Positions 60,832 to 64,000 of a DNA stretch of 64,000 nt are shown here, one piece after another (positions within the stretch are counted from its first letter, which is position 1; each line of letters starts with the position of its first letter). This DNA is from Bacillota bacterium (GTDB lineage Bacteria > Bacillota > Bacilli > Bacillales_A > Planococcaceae), in contig JAEXYZ010000037.1 of assembly GCA_023405135.1 (NCBI GenBank), positions 1 to 64,000 on the forward strand. Direction: 5' to 3'. The notes beneath the pieces were generated by a model. That model saw only the letters and a program-made list of their open reading frames with translations. It did no database searches and was not told the origin of the DNA. Made by a program: the position numbers and the translations under genes.

Positions 60832-62133
60832 GTGAAAAACGCAAAATTATTTACACTCGGTATTCAACATTTACTTGCAATGTATGCAGGAGCTATTTTA
60901 GTACCTATTATTATCGGTAATTCCTTAGGCTTTAGTACAGAACAATTAACCTATTTAGTAGCAATCGATATTTTAATGTGTGGTATTGCAACATTATTAC
61001 AAGTTATGAGAGGGAAAGTTTTCGGAATTGGATTACCAGTTGTATTAGGCTGTACTTTTACTGCAGTATTTCCTATTATTGCAATTGGAACTGATAAGGG
61101 TATTGGAGCAATTTATGGGGCGATTATTGCTTCAGGAATTATTGTCGTATTAATTTCAGGTTTCTTTGGCAAGTTAGTTAAGTTTTTCCCACCAATTGTA
61201 ACAGGTTCTGTTGTAACAATCATCGGAATTTCTTTAATACCTGTAGCTGTAAATAATATGGGTGGAGGACAAGATGCTCCGGATTTTGGTTCAGCATTTA
61301 ATATTTCTCTAGCACTGACTACATTAGTGCTAATTTTAATAATTTATCGTTTTACTACTGGATTTGTTCGTTCAATTTCTATTTTGTTAGGTCTAGTGTT
61401 TGGAACAGTGGTTGCTGCTTTCCTTGGAAAAGTTGATTTTTCTCCTGTAGCTAAAGCAGATTGGTTACATATGGTTCAACCATTCTACTTTGGTACGCCA
61501 ACATTTGATTTTAGCGCAATTATTACAATGACGTTAGTAGCGATGGTTTCTTTAGTTGAATCATCAGGTGTTTATTTTGCATTGAGCGATATTACAAAAA
61601 CTCCTGTAAACTCAAAGGACTTATCTCGTGGATACCGTTCAGAAGGTTTAGCTTCGATTATTGGTGGTATTTTTAACGCATTCCCATATACTACATTTTC
61701 TCAAAATGTAGGGTTAATTAAGATGACTGGGGTAAAGGAACGTAAAGTGATTTTCATCACTGGTATTATGCTAGTGTTACTAGGTTTCTTGCCTAAAGTT
61801 GCAGCGTTAACAACAATCATTCCAACAGCAGTACTTGGGGGAGCTATGCTAGCAATGTTTGGTATGGTTGTAACACAAGGAATTACGATGTTAGCTCCTG
61901 AAATTATGCGTACGCCAGAAAATGCAATGATAGCTGCAATTGCTGTTGGTTTAGGCGGTGGCGTTGTAATGGTACCAGATATTTTTGCAGTGTTACCACC
62001 TGGACTTTCAGTTTTAACATCAAATGGGATTGTATGTGGTTCGTTAACAGCAATTTTATTAAACATTGTATTTAATATGATTGGACCGAAAAAAGAAGAT
62101 CCAATGCATACACAAACTATTCAGGCTGAATAA
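60832..62133 (+). CDS. pbuX: Xanthine permease
   Basis: 433 aa, GTG start after GGAGG. It belongs to the NCS2 (nucleobase/cation symporter-2) family with about fourteen helices: 'QHLLAMYAGAILVPIIIG' near the N terminus, 'VALVSLVESSGVYFALSDITK'-type helix with the substrate Glu at ~243, and 'NAFPYTTFSQNVGLIKMTGVKERKVIFITG' (patterns). Position after xpt under a guanine riboswitch supports xanthine as substrate. Confidence 0.96.
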   Translation: MKNAKLFTLGIQHLLAMYAGAILVPIIIGNSLGFSTEQLTYLVAIDILMCGIATLLQVMRGKVFGIGLPVVLGCTFTAVFPIIAIGTDKGIGAIYGAIIASGIIVVLISGFFGKLVKFFPPIVTGSVVTIIGISLIPVAVNNMGGGQDAPDFGSAFNISLALTTLVLILIIYRFTTGFVRSISILLGLVFGTVVAAFLGKVDFSPVAKADWLHMVQPFYFGTPTFDFSAIITMTLVAMVSLVESSGVYFALSDITKTPVNSKDLSRGYRSEGLASIIGGIFNAFPYTTFSQNVGLIKMTGVKERKVIFITGIMLVLLGFLPKVAALTTIIPTAVLGGAMLAMFGMVVTQGITMLAPEIMRTPENAMIAAIAVGLGGGVVMVPDIFAVLPPGLSVLTSNGIVCGSLTAILLNIVFNMIGPKKEDPMHTQTIQAE

Positions 62134-62160
62134 TTTTTGGCATTTCTTTAAAAAAACACA

Positions 62161-62198
62161 AAAAAGTGGAGAAAAACAGATTATTTCTCCGCTTTTTT
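62161..62198. terminator. Bidirectional terminator after pbuX
   Basis: AAAAAGTGGAGAAA pairs with TTTCTCCGCTTTTT with one wobble and has A and T tracts on both sides. It separates convergent pbuX and the PfkB-type kinase. Confidence 0.9.
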
Positions 62199-62217
62199 CA
62201 TTTGAATCTTATACTTG

Positions 62218-63168
62218 TTAACGAGCTAAAACTTCCTCTAAAGTAGGAATTGCTTCGATTGCGCCCATTTTTTCACAAACGAGTGCACCCACTTTATTGC
62301 TAAATTCAATAATAGTCTTCCATTCAGCGAACGATACAGACATTGGATTTTCAAGTTTGCTTAATTGATATAAAGTCGCCCCAACAAAAGCGTCACCTGC
62401 TCCAGTTGTGTCAATTGCTTTAATCGGGATGCTAGCAACAGTGCTTGAATGGCCATCATGAGATAGCAATGTTCCATTTTTTCCTAGAGTAACTGCAATA
62501 TACTTTGTTCCTTTTTGATGTAGCATAGAAACGCCCTTTAGAATGTCAGTTTCCTTCGTTAATAAAAATAATTCTTCGTCACTTACCTTTAAAAAATCAC
62601 AATGCGGGATAAAGTTGAATACAAGTTGTATATATTCTTCCACTCGACCTTTCCATAAATCATTTCGGAAATTTGGATCAAAGGAAATAAAACATTGTTT
62701 ATTTTTTGCATAAGTAAATAGTTCTTTATATGTTTTATTATAAGGTGGAGATAATAGGGCAGTTGCAGATCCAAAATGTACGATCTTCATTGAATCCACA
62801 ATATTTAAAGGAACCTCGTCCAATGTTAAATTGGCATCTGCTCCACGATTAAAAACAAAATCCCTTTGACCATCCTCACCTAACGATACGAATGCTAATG
62901 TTGTTGGTGTCAGAGGATCTTTTATTAATAAATTTGTGTTCACACCAACAGTTTTCAAAGTTTCCTCTAGAAAATCCCCAAAAGGATCTGCTCCGACTTT
63001 ACCTAAAAAGACAGCTTCTCCACCTAGCTTAGAAATTACTGCACAAACATTTGCAGGGGCTCCACCAGCTTTTTTTGTAAAAGTTTGGCTATTTTTAAGG
63101 CTAACGTTTGCATCATTACTAAAAAAATCGATTAAACATTCTCCCACACATAAAATGGATTGATTCAT
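62218..63168 (-). CDS. PfkB-family sugar kinase, fructokinase-like
   Basis: 316 aa. 'ILCVGECLIDFFS' at the N terminus, 'TKKAGGAPANVCAVISKLGGEAVFLGKVG' (~34-62), 'FISFDPNFRNDLWKG' (~150), 'DFLKVSDEELFLLT' and the final signature 'DTTGAGDAFVGATLY' (~252-266). The 'GECLIDF' and 'DPNxR...LW' wording is typical for fructokinase (ScrK type). The ATG at 63168 follows AAAGGACC; an in-frame earlier ATG at 63198 lies before that site. An AraC-type regulator is encoded 100 bases upstream on the same strand, so the kinase may be its target. Confidence 0.93.
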   Translation of the reverse strand: MNQSILCVGECLIDFFSNDANVSLKNSQTFTKKAGGAPANVCAVISKLGGEAVFLGKVGADPFGDFLEETLKTVGVNTNLLIKDPLTPTTLAFVSLGEDGQRDFVFNRGADANLTLDEVPLNIVDSMKIVHFGSATALLSPPYNKTYKELFTYAKNKQCFISFDPNFRNDLWKGRVEEYIQLVFNFIPHCDFLKVSDEELFLLTKETDILKGVSMLHQKGTKYIAVTLGKNGTLLSHDGHSSTVASIPIKAIDTTGAGDAFVGATLYQLSKLENPMSVSFAEWKTIIEFSNKVGALVCEKMGAIEAIPTLEEVLAR

Positions 63169-63267
63169 ATTAAAGGTCCTTTCAAAAATATTTGCCAAAT
63201 CAATTTTAAGCTATTAAAAATCCGTTAACAAAAGATTTAATTATGGAGGGACATTATATTACTATTT

Positions 63268-64000
63268 TTATTCTTCAAATGATAAGTTGGTCGGTTCATC
63301 TAACAATTCTTGAGTAATATCGATATTAGTGGTTGGTATCGTTTTATCAACTTCATCAAACTTTAGTTCATCGATCCATACTTGCCCGTTTCCAGATAAA
63401 AGAACGCCAAATGAAATAGATGCACTACTTTCAGGAATATCTAAAATAATTGCATAATGATTCCATTCTGTATTTCCAACAATAGGGCGATTACTCATAT
63501 TATCAAACTGTAGAACATCACCAAGGGAATTATCAATTCTTAACCAAAATCCACAAAAACCATCGACGTCTTTTGATTTAATAAAACCAGAAAGTCTGAT
63601 TCTTTTTCCGAGATATTTATCTGCTTTAAATTGTTGCATCATTGTCGAAAATTCTTCCTGAGATTTCACAGCAATTGCTTTCAAATACCCAGATGCTTTC
63701 CCCTTATGGACTATTTCCCTATCAATTCCCATCTCGTAGTTGAATGGATGACTGCCACTTAAAGACCAACCTTTTAATATTTCTTTATTTTTCATTCCTT
63801 TTTCCTCCAATGAATAAGTTAATTTTCCCATCATTTTACGATATTGTCCTGGGGGTAAATTGTAATATTTTTTAAATGCTCTAGTAAAAGCCTCTTGTGA
63901 TTCAAACTGATAATAAAAGGCGATATCGATAATCTTTTCATTCGTATAGATTAGTAAGTTAGCTGAATTAGCTATACGTCGATATCTAACATATTCAGAT
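63268..64000 (-). CDS. AraC-family regulator with C-terminal beta-sandwich domain (N terminus outside window)
   Basis: The open frame runs off the window end; at least 243 residues are visible. The first ~55 form the second half of an AraC DNA-binding domain: 'YVRYRRIANSANLLIYTNEKIIDIAFYYQFESQEAFTRAFKKYYNLPPGQYRK' (family pattern). It continues without a stop into ~185 residues, starting 'GWSLSGSHPFNYEMGID', that look like a jelly-roll or carbohydrate-binding beta-sandwich ('KRIRLSGFIKSKDVDGFCGFWLRI', 'GQVWIDELKFDEV'). Such a ligand-binding domain after the HTH rather than before it is less usual. It is upstream of a PfkB kinase, suggesting sugar control. Confidence 0.82.
   Translation of the reverse strand, partial: SEYVRYRRIANSANLLIYTNEKIIDIAFYYQFESQEAFTRAFKKYYNLPPGQYRKMMGKLTYSLEEKGMKNKEILKGWSLSGSHPFNYEMGIDREIVHKGKASGYLKAIAVKSQEEFSTMMQQFKADKYLGKRIRLSGFIKSKDVDGFCGFWLRIDNSLGDVLQFDNMSNRPIVGNTEWNHYAIILDIPESSASISFGVLLSGNGQVWIDELKFDEVDKTIPTTNIDITQELLDEPTNLSFEE

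Noticed and set aside
61701..62066. 121-codon minus-strand open frame inside pbuX
   Set aside because: Antisense shadow of a hydrophobic membrane-protein gene, with no start signals.
25450..63168. Recent duplication of the two PfkB kinases
   Set aside because: They share only family motifs and have different N-terminal and sugar-binding segments, so they are separate paralogues.
1..64000. CRISPR array, tRNA genes, prophage
   Set aside because: No regularly spaced repeats, no tRNA-like T-loop with CCA-type ends and no phage structural genes were seen.

Overview
The window reads as chromosome of a low-GC, Gram-positive, S-layer-bearing member of the Bacillales. The best fit is the Lysinibacillus / Solibacillus / Ureibacillus side of the Planococcaceae (Caryophanaceae). 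Reasons: a Firmicutes-type 5S rRNA, AGGAGG-like ribosome binding sites with frequent TTG/GTG starts, an SLH-domain surface protein, a complete Mrp antiporter operon, a bacterial nitric oxide synthase, a guanine-riboswitch xpt-pbuX operon and very AT-rich spacers. The species call is inference; no database search was possible.

Layout. 1-160: end of an rRNA operon (5S and terminator). 0.3-5.7 kb: glyoxylate block, with a divergent LytTR regulator, isocitrate lyase, malate synthase and a class V aminotransferase. 5.8-13.7 kb: adenine deaminase, a family 2 glycosyltransferase lacking the usual DxD, a DUF1232 membrane protein, a secreted transglutaminase-like protein, an ArgH-like lyase coupled to a BadF-type kinase, and an EamA exporter. 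14.1-25.2 kb: a compact 12-gene, one-direction operon. 25.4-34 kb: PfkB kinase, DUF421 protein, Usp-domain protein and mrpABCDEFG, followed by a cluster of DnaA boxes. 34.3-40.7 kb: a decayed stretch with broken metallophosphoesterase, YjbR and BMP-lipoprotein genes and an intact IS110-type element with a likely bridge-RNA region. 40.7-54 kb: chemoreceptor, CoA-transferase, S-layer-type protein, AEC transporter and catalase. 54-64 kb: nitric oxide synthase, an Mrr-type nuclease, two transporters, the xpt-pbuX operon, a second PfkB kinase and an AraC regulator cut by the window end.

The most interesting locus is 14129-25155. It opens with the three enzyme types that make tetrahydrobiopterin in animals: GTP cyclohydrolase I, a tandem 6-pyruvoyl-tetrahydropterin-synthase fusion and a short-chain dehydrogenase in the sepiapterin-reductase position. 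It continues with a partner-switching set (RsbT/W-like ATPase, two STAS proteins, an RsbU/SpoIIE-type phosphatase and a separate Cache/HAMP membrane sensor). Embedded in it are an alpha/beta hydrolase, a free acyl carrier protein and an AMP-forming ligase, and it ends with a Jag_N-DUF342 (FapA-like) protein. No sigma factor is encoded in it. A pterin-dependent NO synthase lies about 29 kb downstream, so the pterin product may serve as its cofactor, or it may be a signal used within the operon. Both ideas are inference.

Several genes carry single-base indels, nearly all in T runs (DUF342 gene, metallophosphoesterase, BMP lipoprotein). True decay is supported in the BMP gene by an in-frame nonsense codon. 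Elsewhere sequencing error cannot be excluded from sequence alone.
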